A DNA stretch of 33,273 nt from Novosphingobium sp. B1 (GCF_900176395.1 NZ_FWXL01000019.1:1-33273); one strand, 5' to 3'. Counted from the first letter of the stretch, positions 13,950 to 22,778 are shown. Numbers and translations are program-made. The notes: generated by a model not told the origin, from the letters alone.

Positions 13950-15376
13950 CCCAGACGGTGCCAGCGCCGGTGCGCGCGATGCATCAGCGCGTCGGCGCTT
14001 TCGGGGCCGGCGCTGCCTGCAGGATATTCCTCGGGCGAACCCTGCTGCCACATTTCGAGCAGCGGTTGCACCGCGCGCCATCCGGCTTCGATCTGGTCGG
14101 CCCGCTGGAAAAGCGTCTGGTCGCCAGTCAGCACATCATAGAGCAGTGTCTCGTAGCCAGTCTGATGTTGGAGCTCAAAATGGTCTGCATAGCTGAAATC
14201 CATGCTGACCGGCGCCGTGTTCACTGCGGGGCCTGGCTGTTTGACCACGAATTCGAGGCTGATTGCCTCGTCAGGCTGGATTTGGATGACGAGCCGGTTA
14301 GGCGGGAGCCGGTCGACCACCGTCTCCCTGAAAAGAGAGAGCGGTACATCCCGAAACTGGATCACGATCTCGGTATCGCGCGCCGCCAGCGCCTTGCCCG
14401 TGCGCAGGTAGAAAGGGACCCCCGTCCAACGCCAGGTTTCGACGTGTACCTTCATTGCGACGAATGTCTCGGTTCGGCTGAGTGGATCGACATCGAGTTC
14501 CGTGAGGTAGGCAGAAACTGGTTCGCCCGCGACCGCGCCGGTGCCATATCGGCCGCGAATGGCCTCGTGGGGGTCGATCGGGCAAATAGCAGAGATGACC
14601 TTCGCTTTCTCGGTACGGATCGCCGCAGCATCGAAACTTACCGGCGGCTCCATGCCGATCATGGCGAGAAGCTGAAACAGATGGTTGGGCACCATGTCAC
14701 GCAGCGCGCCGGTGGCATCGTAGAACTTGCCACGGCTGCCGATGGTTACGGCTTTTGCGGCCGTGATCTGGACGTGATCGATGTAACGGTTGTTCCAGAC
14801 AGATTCGAGCAAGGTGTTGCCGAAGCGCGCTACCATGATGTTCTGGACCGTTTCCTTGCCGAGGAAATGGTCGATCCGGTAGATCTGGTCCTCTTTGGCG
14901 CGGGCCAGGACCTGGCGGTTGAGCGCCTGTGCGGTAGTGAAATCGGTGCCAAACGGCTTTTCGATTACCACCCGCCGAAAGCCCCGGGATTCGTCGAGCA
15001 GACCCGCATCACCTAAAGCATCGACGATGGGGCCGAAAAAGCCTGGACCAGTGGCGAGGTAGAAAACAGCGTTCCCCTTGAGCTCGCCCGCCAACGACGT
15101 GAACGTTTTTGAATCACGGAAGTCGCCCTTCCGGTAATGGACGTGGCTCCGGATGTTCTCCCAACTGGGCCTCTCTTTCAGGAAGTCATCGAGAGCGCGA
15201 CGCAGCCCGTCGTCATCACAGTCATGATGACTAATGCCAAGCAGCTCGGTCTCAGGCGCCAGAAGCCCGGCTTCCGCGAGATTGACGAGCGCCGGGAAAA
15301 GCAGTCGACGTGTGAGATCACCCAACGCGCCGAAGATGACGAACGTCGCTGCCGGGGAGACCGGAGCCTTATTCAT
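13946..15376 (-). CDS. zwf: Glucose-6-phosphate 1-dehydrogenase
   Basis: The 476-residue enzyme oxidises glucose 6-phosphate to 6-phosphogluconolactone with NADP+ (or NAD+), the first step of the oxidative pentose-phosphate and Entner-Doudoroff routes. The N-terminal dinucleotide motif FGALGDLTRR (residues 15-24), the active-site signature RIDHFLGKE (167-175, with catalytic His) and the substrate region VIEKPFG (138-144) are present. Length is typical, slightly short. Its start overlaps the gnd stop (ATGA), and its own stop overlaps the next HAD gene, so the genes are translationally coupled. No gene for 6-phosphogluconolactonase is seen nearby. Confidence 0.95.
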   Translation of the reverse strand: MNKAPVSPAATFVIFGALGDLTRRLLFPALVNLAEAGLLAPETELLGISHHDCDDDGLRRALDDFLKERPSWENIRSHVHYRKGDFRDSKTFTSLAGELKGNAVFYLATGPGFFGPIVDALGDAGLLDESRGFRRVVIEKPFGTDFTTAQALNRQVLARAKEDQIYRIDHFLGKETVQNIMVARFGNTLLESVWNNRYIDHVQITAAKAVTIGSRGKFYDATGALRDMVPNHLFQLLAMIGMEPPVSFDAAAIRTEKAKVISAICPIDPHEAIRGRYGTGAVAGEPVSAYLTELDVDPLSRTETFVAMKVHVETWRWTGVPFYLRTGKALAARDTEIVIQFRDVPLSLFRETVVDRLPPNRLVIQIQPDEAISLEFVVKQPGPAVNTAPVSMDFSYADHFELQHQTGYETLLYDVLTGDQTLFQRADQIEAGWRAVQPLLEMWQQGSPEEYPAGSAGPESADALMHRAHRRWHRLG

Positions 15377-16359
15377 TGCGGCATTTCGACGTGCCCGCCG
15401 AACCCGAATCGCATCGCCGATAGCACCTGGTCGCCGAAAGTATGGTCGACCCGGCTGCGATAGCGGGCGAACAGCGCAGCGGACAGGACGTAGACGGGGA
15501 CAGACTCCTCCATTGCCGCCTCGATCGTCCAGTGACCCTCTCCCGAGTCGGCGACTCGTCCGGAAAATTGGCTGAGCATCTGGTCATTCGCCAGCGCATC
15601 GGCAGTCAGATCGAGCAGCCAAGAGGAGATGACGCTGCCACGCCGCCACACTTCGGCTATGTCGGTCAGATTGAGGTCGAAGCGCTCATCCTCCGGCAGC
15701 TTGTCCGACTTTTTGCTCTTGAGAATATCGAAACCCTCAGCGTAAGCCTGCATCAGCCCGTACTCGATGCCATTATGGATCATCTTGACGAAGTGGCCTG
15801 CACCTGCCGGCCCTGCGTGGATGTATCCCTGCTCGGCGCGCGGATCTTCGCCCTCTTGCTCCATACGGTTGGCGGTGCGCGGGATCGTTCCGAGCCCCGG
15901 CGCCAGCGCTGCGAAGATCGGGTCAAGCAGATCGACTATCGCCTTGTCCCCGCCGACCATCATGCAATAGCCGCGCTCCAGTCCCCAGACCCCGCCGGAT
16001 GTGCCGACGTCCACATAATGGATGTTCATCTCTCGCAGGGAACGTGCCCGTCGGATGTCATCCTTGTAAAAACTGTTGCCGCCATCGATGATTATGTCGC
16101 CCGGCCTGGCGAGGCCCTTGAGCGTCTCAATCGTGTCCTCGGTAGGCGAGCCGGCGGGGAGCATCACCCAGAAGATGCGTGGTGATGTCAGCGCGTTGGC
16201 GGCGGCTTCCAACGACGTGGCCGCGATCGCACCCTCTGCGGCAAGGTCTTCAACGACGGGGGGATTGCGGTCGAAGGCCACGACTTCATGTTCGCCGCGC
16301 ATCAGTCGGCGCGCGATATTGGCGCCCATCCGCCCCAGACCAATGATTGCAATTCGCAT
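15373..16359 (-). CDS. gnd: 6-phosphogluconate dehydrogenase, decarboxylating (short form)
   Basis: The 328-residue enzyme converts 6-phosphogluconate to ribulose 5-phosphate and CO2 with reduction of NAD(P)+. The Rossmann motif IIGLGRMGANIARRL is at the N-terminus, followed by IIDGGNSFYKDD, the DVGTSGGVWGLERGYCMM substrate block and the catalytic region HFVKMIHNGIEYG. This is the short (about 300-330 residue) YqeC/GndA-like type, not the 470-residue E. coli type. It begins four bases after the tal-pgi stop and overlaps zwf. Cofactor preference cannot be set with confidence. Confidence 0.93.
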   Translation of the reverse strand: MRIAIIGLGRMGANIARRLMRGEHEVVAFDRNPPVVEDLAAEGAIAATSLEAAANALTSPRIFWVMLPAGSPTEDTIETLKGLARPGDIIIDGGNSFYKDDIRRARSLREMNIHYVDVGTSGGVWGLERGYCMMVGGDKAIVDLLDPIFAALAPGLGTIPRTANRMEQEGEDPRAEQGYIHAGPAGAGHFVKMIHNGIEYGLMQAYAEGFDILKSKKSDKLPEDERFDLNLTDIAEVWRRGSVISSWLLDLTADALANDQMLSQFSGRVADSGEGHWTIEAAMEESVPVYVLSAALFARYRSRVDHTFGDQVLSAMRFGFGGHVEMPQ

Positions 16360-16363
16360 AGAG

Positions 16364-19183
16364 TTAGGTTCCCTGATGGTCGCGTGCGGCAGCGACCACC
16401 GCTGCGCGCAACGCTTCGATGCCGCCGCCGCCCCCCTTTAAGTTGACACGCAGTACATGCCGACCGCGCGAGGCCAGAACGGCCATGTCACCGCGGGCCT
16501 GTGCAAGCTGGATCGTCCCGAAGCTCGCTTTGTGACCGGGGATGGCTAGATCGGCATCGGAATCGCGCGTGATGACCAAGAATGAGCCGCTCGCCGGGCC
16601 GCCTTTATAGACCTGCCCGGTCGAGTGGAGGTAGCGGGGTCCAAACCCGGCAACGGTCGCCACGATGTTGGCATCGCGGAGCGCTTGGCGCATTGTCGCG
16701 ACAGCCTTTTCATTGGCCTCGTTCCGCTCGATGTAGGCGAGAAGTCCCGCGTAGGCACCATGTGCCAGGCTAGCGAAGTGGAGTCGTAGCAACGCGACTG
16801 GATCGGCAGAGCGCGGGCCGTCATCAACCGAGGCATACACGGAAAAGTCGGCATTTTCTGCGATCGGTATTTCCTGCCCGAGAGCGCCCGTCGCCTCGAA
16901 CGAGTCGACCAGTGCGCGCGTCGCGATCTTGGCGTCCTCGACATCGGGTTGGTCGAACGGGTTGATGCCGATTACCGCACCGGCGATCGCGGTCGCGACC
17001 TCCCACCGGAAGAATTCCTGACCAATCAGTTCACGGCTAGCGACGTGGATCGTAACTAGCGGCTGGCCGGCGGCCACGAGCGCCTCGAGCTTCAATTCAA
17101 GTGCGTCGTCGTCGCCGCCCTGCAGGTGCAAATGGACGAACATCCGATCGTTCGCATAGCTTTCCGGTGAGCCGACGGGCTCTAGGTCGACGGGAACAAC
17201 ACCCTTTCCCTGCTTGCCTGTGGATTCGGCTATGAGCTGTTCCAGCCAGGCACCGAACGGCTCCAACCCCTTCGACGGCAGGATGGTAAGCTTGTCCCGC
17301 CCGGCCAATGCCGCCTCGCCGATAATCGCCCCAAGGCGCATGCCGGGGTTGTGTGTGGGAGGCACATCGGCACCGCATGCAGATATCATCGCCGCGGTCG
17401 CCGCATAGATGGCGCTTGTGTCGAGCCCCATTACGGCCGCGGGCACCATACCGAATGCCGATAGCACGGAGTAGCGCCCGCCAATGGCCGGGTCGCCGGC
17501 GACGATCATCGTGAAACCGTCCCGCTTGGCAGAAGCCTCAAGCTTTGAACCTGGATCAGTGACCGCGATAAAATGGTTGCCATCCTTGCCCGACAGTTCC
17601 CAGAAATAGGCGCGCAACAACTCTGGCTCCATGGTCGAGCCCGATTTGGATGAGACGATGAACAGGGTGTTTGCTGGATTTATCTCGGCCGCCACTGCCG
17701 CAATCTGGTCTGGATCCGTGGTGTCGAGCACGTGGAAGCGTGGATGGGTTTGGCGGCTGCCCAGGATCAGCGAGAGCACTTCCGGACCGAGGCTCGACCC
17801 ACCCATGCCGAGCAGGACCGCGTCCTTATAGCCTCTGGCCTTTGTGGTTAGTGACTTCAGCGCATCGCCATCGACCTGCTGACCCCGAGCCGCCGCGAGC
17901 CAACCGAGCCAGTTGGCTTCCCCCCGGTCGGTCCACAGCGTCGCATCATGCTGCCACAGACGGCGCACCCAGCCGTCCACACGCGCCGACTCCAAACGGG
18001 CCTCGACCGCCTGTCGGAGCCCCTCGGGAAGGGTGACTTCCATTCCGTTCTGGCGGTCGCCCAGATATGCCTCGCGCTTGGCCGCGACGCCGCCAAGCAG
18101 CGCGTCGGCGGCGTCTGCGAACAGTCTCACGCCTTCTTCGACGAGGCCGGTGGTGACAACGTCCAACGCCAGGCCGAGCCGTCGCGCCTCTGCGAGGACG
18201 TGACGGGCATCGTCAAGCTGCTGGGTCAGGGTCAGTTGAATGGTGCCGTGGTAGCGGAAGGCATCCATCGTCTTGGGCGGTATCGTGGTGATCGTGTCCG
18301 GGCCGATCAGCGCGTCGACATAAAGCGTGTCCGGGTAGGCGGGATCCTTGGCCCCGGTTGAAGCCCACAGCAGTCGCTGCGGCATTGCGCCTTTTGCAGC
18401 GAGGGCTTGCCAGCGAGCGCTGGCAATCATGTCCTCGTACCAAACGTAAGCCAACTTGGCGTTGGCGATCGCAACTTTTCCTCGGATGGCGAGCAACGCG
18501 TCGCTCTCGGCATCGCCGGCTTTCACCCGTTCGTCGATTGCCTTGTCAATTTGCGCATCGATGCGGCTAACAAAGAAACTGGCGACGCTCGCCACCCTGT
18601 CAATCGGTTCGCCAGCCTCTGCCCGTGCCTCGAGTCCATCCAGATAAGCTTCGGCAACCAACTGATAAGCTTTGAGCGAGAAAAGCAAGGTCACGTTGAT
18701 ATTGAGCCCATCCCTGATCAACGGAGCGATCGCGCGGACGCCGGCTTTTGTGCCGGGCACCTTCACCATCAGGTTGGACTCATTCACAGCTGCCCACAGG
18801 CGCCTTGCTTCCGCAACCGTGACATCGGTGTCGTTCGCGACATAAGGCGAAATCTCGAGGCTGACGTAGCCGTCTTTGCCGTCGAGTAGGTCATATACTT
18901 CGCGCAGATCGGTCGCGGCCGCCTTGATGTCCGCGATAGCCTGGCTTTCGTAAATATCCTGAACACTTGCATCGGCATTACCGAGGAACGACTGAAATCC
19001 GGCATCATAGGTATCGCCGTGGCCCATCGCCTTTTCGAAGATCGACGGATTGGAGGTGACGCCAGTGATGTCGTCCTCGCCGACAAGCTTGCGCAGCCCG
19101 CCATCGGCCAGGAACTTACGGTCAACGAAGTCGAGCCACACTGCCTGGCCCATTTCGCGAAGCTCGTTCAAGCGGCTGGTCAT
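16364..19183 (-). CDS. tal-pgi: Bifunctional transaldolase / glucose-6-phosphate isomerase
   Basis: This is a 939-residue fusion. Residues about 1-365 are transaldolase: DITGVTSNPSIFEKA near the N-terminus and LMVKVPGTKAG, whose Lys forms the Schiff base. The remainder is phosphoglucose isomerase: LLGMGGSSLGPEVLSL, the sugar-phosphate motif SSKSGSTMEP and a C-terminal half with conserved Lys and His positions. The fusion joins sugar rearrangement with F6P/G6P interconversion and can recycle pentose-phosphate products to G6P for zwf. I chose ATG 19183 because GAGAGGAG lies just upstream; a start ten codons earlier would sit on that site. It leads the tal-pgi, gnd, zwf, HAD operon. Such fusions are known in several alphaproteobacteria and others. 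Confidence 0.93.
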   Translation of the reverse strand: MTSRLNELREMGQAVWLDFVDRKFLADGGLRKLVGEDDITGVTSNPSIFEKAMGHGDTYDAGFQSFLGNADASVQDIYESQAIADIKAAATDLREVYDLLDGKDGYVSLEISPYVANDTDVTVAEARRLWAAVNESNLMVKVPGTKAGVRAIAPLIRDGLNINVTLLFSLKAYQLVAEAYLDGLEARAEAGEPIDRVASVASFFVSRIDAQIDKAIDERVKAGDAESDALLAIRGKVAIANAKLAYVWYEDMIASARWQALAAKGAMPQRLLWASTGAKDPAYPDTLYVDALIGPDTITTIPPKTMDAFRYHGTIQLTLTQQLDDARHVLAEARRLGLALDVVTTGLVEEGVRLFADAADALLGGVAAKREAYLGDRQNGMEVTLPEGLRQAVEARLESARVDGWVRRLWQHDATLWTDRGEANWLGWLAAARGQQVDGDALKSLTTKARGYKDAVLLGMGGSSLGPEVLSLILGSRQTHPRFHVLDTTDPDQIAAVAAEINPANTLFIVSSKSGSTMEPELLRAYFWELSGKDGNHFIAVTDPGSKLEASAKRDGFTMIVAGDPAIGGRYSVLSAFGMVPAAVMGLDTSAIYAATAAMISACGADVPPTHNPGMRLGAIIGEAALAGRDKLTILPSKGLEPFGAWLEQLIAESTGKQGKGVVPVDLEPVGSPESYANDRMFVHLHLQGGDDDALELKLEALVAAGQPLVTIHVASRELIGQEFFRWEVATAIAGAVIGINPFDQPDVEDAKIATRALVDSFEATGALGQEIPIAENADFSVYASVDDGPRSADPVALLRLHFASLAHGAYAGLLAYIERNEANEKAVATMRQALRDANIVATVAGFGPRYLHSTGQVYKGGPASGSFLVITRDSDADLAIPGHKASFGTIQLAQARGDMAVLASRGRHVLRVNLKGGGGGIEALRAAVVAAARDHQGT

Positions 19184-19324
19184 TTGTAGCTCCTCTCGTT
19201 CGGGGCGTCCCAAATGGCGCTCATATTATTGTGAATGGCGCCTGATTTCTCACCAAGCTGAGCGTATTGGTCTGTCGTTCTGGCAGACATAGCGACCCAG
19301 GACAGTTGCCCCAGCTTCCCAGTT
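19184..19324 (-). promoter_or_regulatory. Leader of the tal-pgi operon
   Basis: 141 bases lie between the DUF5676-type gene and tal-pgi. The ribosome-binding site is the GAGAGGAG complement at about 19189-19196. A promoter is likely here, but I see no clear consensus boxes; transcription from the upstream membrane-protein cluster is also possible. Confidence 0.3.
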
Positions 19325-19606
19325 TTACGCACTCCTTGAGACCAGAAAGTTGTAAAGCGGTCCAAAGACGAGAGCGATGTACCAACCCCAGCCAAATGCC
19401 TCGCCAAGGCCGAGAAGAAAGGTCTTCCAACTCAGCAACTGGAACCCCGGCAGAAAAATGGCGAGGGCGGAATGCTGCACCGGAAGACCGGGCAGGAAAA
19501 GGTAACCCAAGATGCACAAAATGTAGCTCACCGAGAGGAACAGGCTCAGTGCCAACCCACTGGTGACAACCGGGATCAAAGCCGGCTGCTGGCGGTCATG
19601 CGGCAT
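19325..19606 (-). CDS. DUF5676-type small membrane protein
   Basis: The 93-residue product has two membrane helices (about 13-35 and 65-88) and the segments LFLSVSYILCILGYLFLPG, SWKTFLLGLGEAFGWGWYIA and a final LYNFL. The pattern matches the DUF5676 family, small membrane proteins often found beside heavy-metal resistance genes. Function is unknown. The start at 19606 overlaps the end of the YHS gene by 11 bases and fits the family N-terminus; longer in-frame starts would only add sequence that overlaps the YHS gene. Confidence 0.8.
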   Translation of the reverse strand: MPHDRQQPALIPVVTSGLALSLFLSVSYILCILGYLFLPGLPVQHSALAIFLPGFQLLSWKTFLLGLGEAFGWGWYIALVFGPLYNFLVSRSA

Positions 19607-19910
19607 GGCGTGGTTCTCCTGATGGCTCGATATTGCCAGACGCCGCATAGAGCTGCGGGTTGGCTTCGAACTTGTCACGGCATGCCCCGGAGCAGAAATG
19701 CCATACATGGCCTCCGACCACGGCGGTCTTGGCACTAGCTGTGTCAACAGTCATGCCGCATACCGGATCGACTGTTTGTGCCGCTTTATGCTTTATGTCG
19801 CTGTCATTTCTGTGACGTCTATGGTGTCCCATGACATGGGCGCCGCAGCCGAATCGCATCATGAACATGAAGAGCAGGCCCCAGACGAGAAGGTATGCGA
19901 CAGTTCCCAC
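19596..19910 (-). CDS. Membrane-anchored YHS-domain protein
   Basis: The 104-residue product has one N-terminal membrane helix (about 3-20), a His/Arg-rich linker (VMGHHRRHRN) and a YHS domain starting DPVCGMTVDTASAKTA and continuing with HVWHFCSGACRDKFEANP. The YHS Cys residues (CGM, FCSGAC) resemble those of metal-binding TRASH/YHS domains, which often accompany copper ATPases. Binding of copper or another soft metal is therefore plausible. It sits between the methyltransferase and the DUF5676 gene, with an 11-base overlap into the latter. Confidence 0.85.
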   Translation of the reverse strand: MGTVAYLLVWGLLFMFMMRFGCGAHVMGHHRRHRNDSDIKHKAAQTVDPVCGMTVDTASAKTAVVGGHVWHFCSGACRDKFEANPQLYAASGNIEPSGEPRHAA

Positions 19911-19934
19911 GACACGCTCCTCTCAATTGCTGCG

Positions 19935-20597
19935 CTAGCGACCGCTCAGACTGCGGTCGCTGTATCCAAGCTTCGGAACGAACCCAGGTACGCGCTCCAT
20001 GTATTGTCTATATTGGTCGCCAAATTCGCGGATTGCATCACGCTCTTCATGGCGGGCGAGGCGCACATACATAACAACCAGAACTGGAAACATTGCGAGC
20101 GTTAGCAAGGTCGGCCACTGCAGCAGGAAGCCGAACATCACTGCGATGAACCCTGTATATTGGGGGTGCCGCATCCGTGCATAGAGACCGGTAGTGGCCA
20201 GTGCATGTTTCTGTTGGGCGGTATGCAGAGCCTTCCAGCCGGATGAAATCAGCATAAAACCACCACCAATGAAGACGAAGCTGGCAATATGGAATGGACC
20301 GAAATGCGGATTTACGCGCCACCCGAACATCATTTCGAGAAGATGTCCGGCATCATGTGAGAACCAATTGATCCCTGGAAAGCGCGATTGCAGCCAGCCT
20401 GACAAAATATAGATCGTCAGAGGGAATCCGTACATTTCTGCAAATAGCGCTACGAGAAAGGCGCTGAACGCACCGAAACTGCGCCAATCGCGCTTGGTTT
20501 CAGGCTTGAAGAAACTGAAAGCAAAGAAAATGAAGATCGCCGCGTTGACGAATGCTAGTCCCCAAAGGCCATAAGCCGGAGTGTCAGAGTGGGTCAT
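19935..20597 (-). CDS. Isoprenylcysteine methyltransferase-like membrane protein
   Basis: The 220-residue product has five or six membrane helices and ends in the signature of the ICMT/PEMT-type membrane methyltransferase family: GLYARMRHPQYTGFIAVMFGFLLQWP, then RLARHEERDAIREFGDQYRQYMERVPGFVP. This C-terminal region binds S-adenosylmethionine and the His/Glu residues match the family. The substrate in bacteria is not known. Its ATG overlaps the stop of the DUF2933-type gene (ATGA), so the two are translated together. The same set of four small membrane genes recurs in metal-resistance regions as far as I recall. Confidence 0.85.
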   Translation of the reverse strand: MTHSDTPAYGLWGLAFVNAAIFIFFAFSFFKPETKRDWRSFGAFSAFLVALFAEMYGFPLTIYILSGWLQSRFPGINWFSHDAGHLLEMMFGWRVNPHFGPFHIASFVFIGGGFMLISSGWKALHTAQQKHALATTGLYARMRHPQYTGFIAVMFGFLLQWPTLLTLAMFPVLVVMYVRLARHEERDAIREFGDQYRQYMERVPGFVPKLGYSDRSLSGR

Positions 20598-20836
20598 TTC
20601 CCATCTCCACTGCTACGGTGATGCCCTTTGTGCATGAACAAGTGCTTGATCGGGCAAATCAACAATATGGCGTACGGTAGAAAACCAAACAGGTGAGCAC
20701 GATGCTCGGTCACAAGGTAATATCCACCGACGAGAAAAAACGTCAGGAACGCGAGTTTCTCGAACCACCAACGGCCATTCCGCACTGATTTCGGCGCAGC
20801 ATTTTTCCTCTTATTGTCATTGCCGCAACAATCCAT
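20594..20836 (-). CDS. DUF2933-type small membrane protein
   Basis: The 80-residue product starts MDCCGNDNKRK with a Cys-Cys pair, has two short membrane helices (about 27-44 and 52-67) and ends with CPIKHLFMHKGHHRSSGDGK. The conserved core (hydrophobic helix, HR-HLFGFLPYAILLICPIKHLFMH) is typical of DUF2933 proteins. The Cys, Met and His content suggests metal binding, but no function is proven. I chose ATG 20836; an earlier in-frame ATG at 20908 adds residues that do not fit the family. It is the first gene of the four-gene membrane cluster. Confidence 0.8.
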   Translation of the reverse strand: MDCCGNDNKRKNAAPKSVRNGRWWFEKLAFLTFFLVGGYYLVTEHRAHLFGFLPYAILLICPIKHLFMHKGHHRSSGDGK

Positions 20837-20926
20837 GGCACGTCCCGCATTTAATAGGAGTGGCCATGGTGGCTCGCTGACCTCAATCCCTCCATCCGTA
20901 AACACCACATTTTGACAAGCTTTTGG

Positions 20927-22246
20927 TCAGGTCCGACCGAGCGGGCTGGCGATAGCCTTGATCCCCTTGAGACCCGAGCCGAAGCGCGCGATGGCATCCC
21001 GATGTCGAGCAAGTTCGCCATACGGAAGGTAGGCAATATCCAGATCGCCGATGCGGCTGAATGCAGGGCGCTGTAGCTGCGCTCGCACGTCGCCTTCGCG
21101 CGCGTCAGGTGCGACCAGAAACAAGCCTGCCGTAGCGTGAAGGCTGTCGCCACTCAGCGCCAGGTCGAGCATGCGGACGATACCCGAATAGATTGACGTC
21201 GTATGCTCGACCTCGAAGGCGGCGGCGACAGACTGATTGGCTTCGTCGATCCATAAGACATCGATCAGACGAATGGCATCTGCTCCTGGACAACTCATCA
21301 GGTTCGGGGGCAGTTGGTCCAAGCATCCTTTCGACAAAGGCGCGTTTTGGTAAAGGCGCCCCCGGTCATTGGCGGCAATCCAGACGCTAAACCCCAGGGA
21401 CTTGCCAAGATCGCGCAGCCAGGCCTGGACCTCCGTATGCGTGCGGTCGCTCTCCTGGTTGGATAGCGATAGCTTGTTCAAGCTTTCGGCTTCGGATCGT
21501 GCAGCCTGCAGTCGCGCATTCCAGTCGGTGACGCTGGAGGCATCGGTCGTTTGGGGCGGCACTGGGTAGCGTCCTGAACCGACGTCAAACAGAAACCCGC
21601 CGATCGCGCCGAGATCGTTCGAAAGCAGATCGCGATAGCGGTCATTGAATTCGATGACCCCGCTTCGCATTGCGAGGAAGTGCGGCCAGCTCCCAAGCTT
21701 CACGTTTGCGTTTGCTACGGCGTTATAACCCTTCACGATTGCTGTATTGAACGGCGGGATGAGCGTTGGGTGCAGAAAATAAAGCAGGTTGGCCACCGCA
21801 GGGCCCAGGCCCTTGATCTTCCTGCGGTCGATTGCGTGGATGTGGTTGATGATCGCATCAGCGGTGTCGCAACAGGCGCAGTTGGCGAGCAGTTGACCAA
21901 ATGCTCTCTGGTTCGCGGCGTCTTCGTAGATATCGGGTATGCGTAGTTTGGGCTTCCAGAGGAAAGCGTGATCCGCGCCCCGAAAAATCTGTCGCTGTTC
22001 GGCAATCGAGTGAACGACCGTTTCCAGCGAGGAGTTGCGGTAGGTCACGCCAAATGTGCCTTGCTCGATCTCAGATACGACTTGTGCTATGCCGCGGCGG
22101 ATTGAGCGGAAGTTCTTCAGGCGCTCCTCCCAGAGGAACCAACCCCTGTAAGTCGCACCGGGATCTTCGCGCCACTGCAGGATCAATTGGCGCACCAAGG
22201 CATTCGGAACGCAGGATTGATCATTCGTTTCGATTAGTTGGCTCAT
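20927..22246 (-). CDS. Orphan restriction-endonuclease-like protein
   Basis: The 439-residue product has no obvious signal or membrane segment. A helix-hairpin-helix-like stretch occurs at about 142-160 (RKIKGLGPAVANLLYFLHP). Near the C-terminus (about 338-370) is RLIDVLWIDE followed by AAFEVEHTTSIYSGIVRMLDL: an Asp, then Glu-x-Glu with nearby acidic and hydrophobic residues, reminiscent of PD-(D/E)xK nucleases. VEHTTS-type motifs occur in type II restriction enzymes. No methyltransferase gene is nearby, so if it is a nuclease it is unpaired. ATG 22246 is preferred over 22282, but neither has a strong ribosome-binding site. Confidence 0.6.
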   Translation of the reverse strand: MSQLIETNDQSCVPNALVRQLILQWREDPGATYRGWFLWEERLKNFRSIRRGIAQVVSEIEQGTFGVTYRNSSLETVVHSIAEQRQIFRGADHAFLWKPKLRIPDIYEDAANQRAFGQLLANCACCDTADAIINHIHAIDRRKIKGLGPAVANLLYFLHPTLIPPFNTAIVKGYNAVANANVKLGSWPHFLAMRSGVIEFNDRYRDLLSNDLGAIGGFLFDVGSGRYPVPPQTTDASSVTDWNARLQAARSEAESLNKLSLSNQESDRTHTEVQAWLRDLGKSLGFSVWIAANDRGRLYQNAPLSKGCLDQLPPNLMSCPGADAIRLIDVLWIDEANQSVAAAFEVEHTTSIYSGIVRMLDLALSGDSLHATAGLFLVAPDAREGDVRAQLQRPAFSRIGDLDIAYLPYGELARHRDAIARFGSGLKGIKAIASPLGRT

Positions 22247-22355
22247 GGCTGCAGGGATGCGATTGCGCTTTCGAAAGCGCAAGGAGTTTCCCGGTCCCCG
22301 CCTTTCATTTGTGACATAATTGCATCAGGCTATCCGGCTCACGCAGCCGAGTTGG

Positions 22356-22386
22356 TTGACTGACATTTGGATAGGCGCCATTATGA
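22356..22386 (+). promoter_or_regulatory. Candidate promoter with 19-bp spacer
   Basis: TTGACT (22356-22361) and TTATGA (22381-22386) are separated by 19 bases, longer than the usual 17. Such long spacers are typical of promoters activated by MerR-type regulators, and a MerR-type gene is present at 26837. A clear dyad symmetry in the spacer is not visible. It would drive the small lipoprotein gene. Confidence 0.35.
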
Positions 22387-22440
22387 AACGATAAAGATCT
22401 GCCCGCAGGAGGAACACCTTGTTCATGATGGGACGGATCT

Positions 22441-22659
22441 ATGGAAAAATACATTCCAATTGCAGCCATGGTCACGATGGCTTTGGGGGCCTGTGCTTCT
22501 GTTCCCGCTACCTCGGCTGAGGTGGAAAGCTGCCGGAAGATGGAAAGTGATATGGGTCTCGGGACCCGGCATGACCATCAGGAGATGAAAGGCATGGGGT
22601 TGAATCCCATGAACATATCGCATTCTCGGTGCATGGAAATCCTCGGCAGGACGCAATAG
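22441..22659 (+). CDS. Small lipoprotein
   Basis: The 72-residue product has a lipoprotein signal with the lipobox LGAC (residues 15-18), so it should be attached to a membrane after cleavage at Cys18. The short mature part carries Met and His (KMESDMGLGTRHDHQEMKGMGLNPM) and one more Cys pair position (SHSRCME). Metal binding is plausible by composition. No family is recognised. The start follows a weak GGGACGG sequence. A strong hairpin follows the gene at 22698-22733. Confidence 0.7.
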   Translation: MEKYIPIAAMVTMALGACASVPATSAEVESCRKMESDMGLGTRHDHQEMKGMGLNPMNISHSRCMEILGRTQ

Positions 22660-22697
22660 ATTGCGCGCCCAAAGGATGTAAGCTTATCTGGGTATGA

Positions 22698-22733
22698 CAA
22701 AGGTCCGCCACCCGTAGAGGCGGCGGACCTTTG
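22698..22733. terminator. Bidirectional hairpin terminator between convergent genes
   Basis: CAAAGGTCCGCC pairs perfectly with GGCGGACCTTTG over 12 bases, with a 12-base loop. It lies between the lipoprotein gene (plus) and the Met/His-rich gene (minus), whose ends face each other. The A/T edges of the stem provide U runs on either strand, as expected for a shared terminator. Confidence 0.8.
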
Positions 22734-22778
22734 AAGCATGAGGTGCCAGCGATTACTTTCTCGAAGTTATCGCAGTAT

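Noticed and set aside
13829..15016. Plus-strand open frame of 395 codons across zwf and the HAD gene
   Set aside because: It lies antisense to zwf, which has all expected motifs. The frame is open because of GC-rich codon use on the other strand and has no family resemblance.
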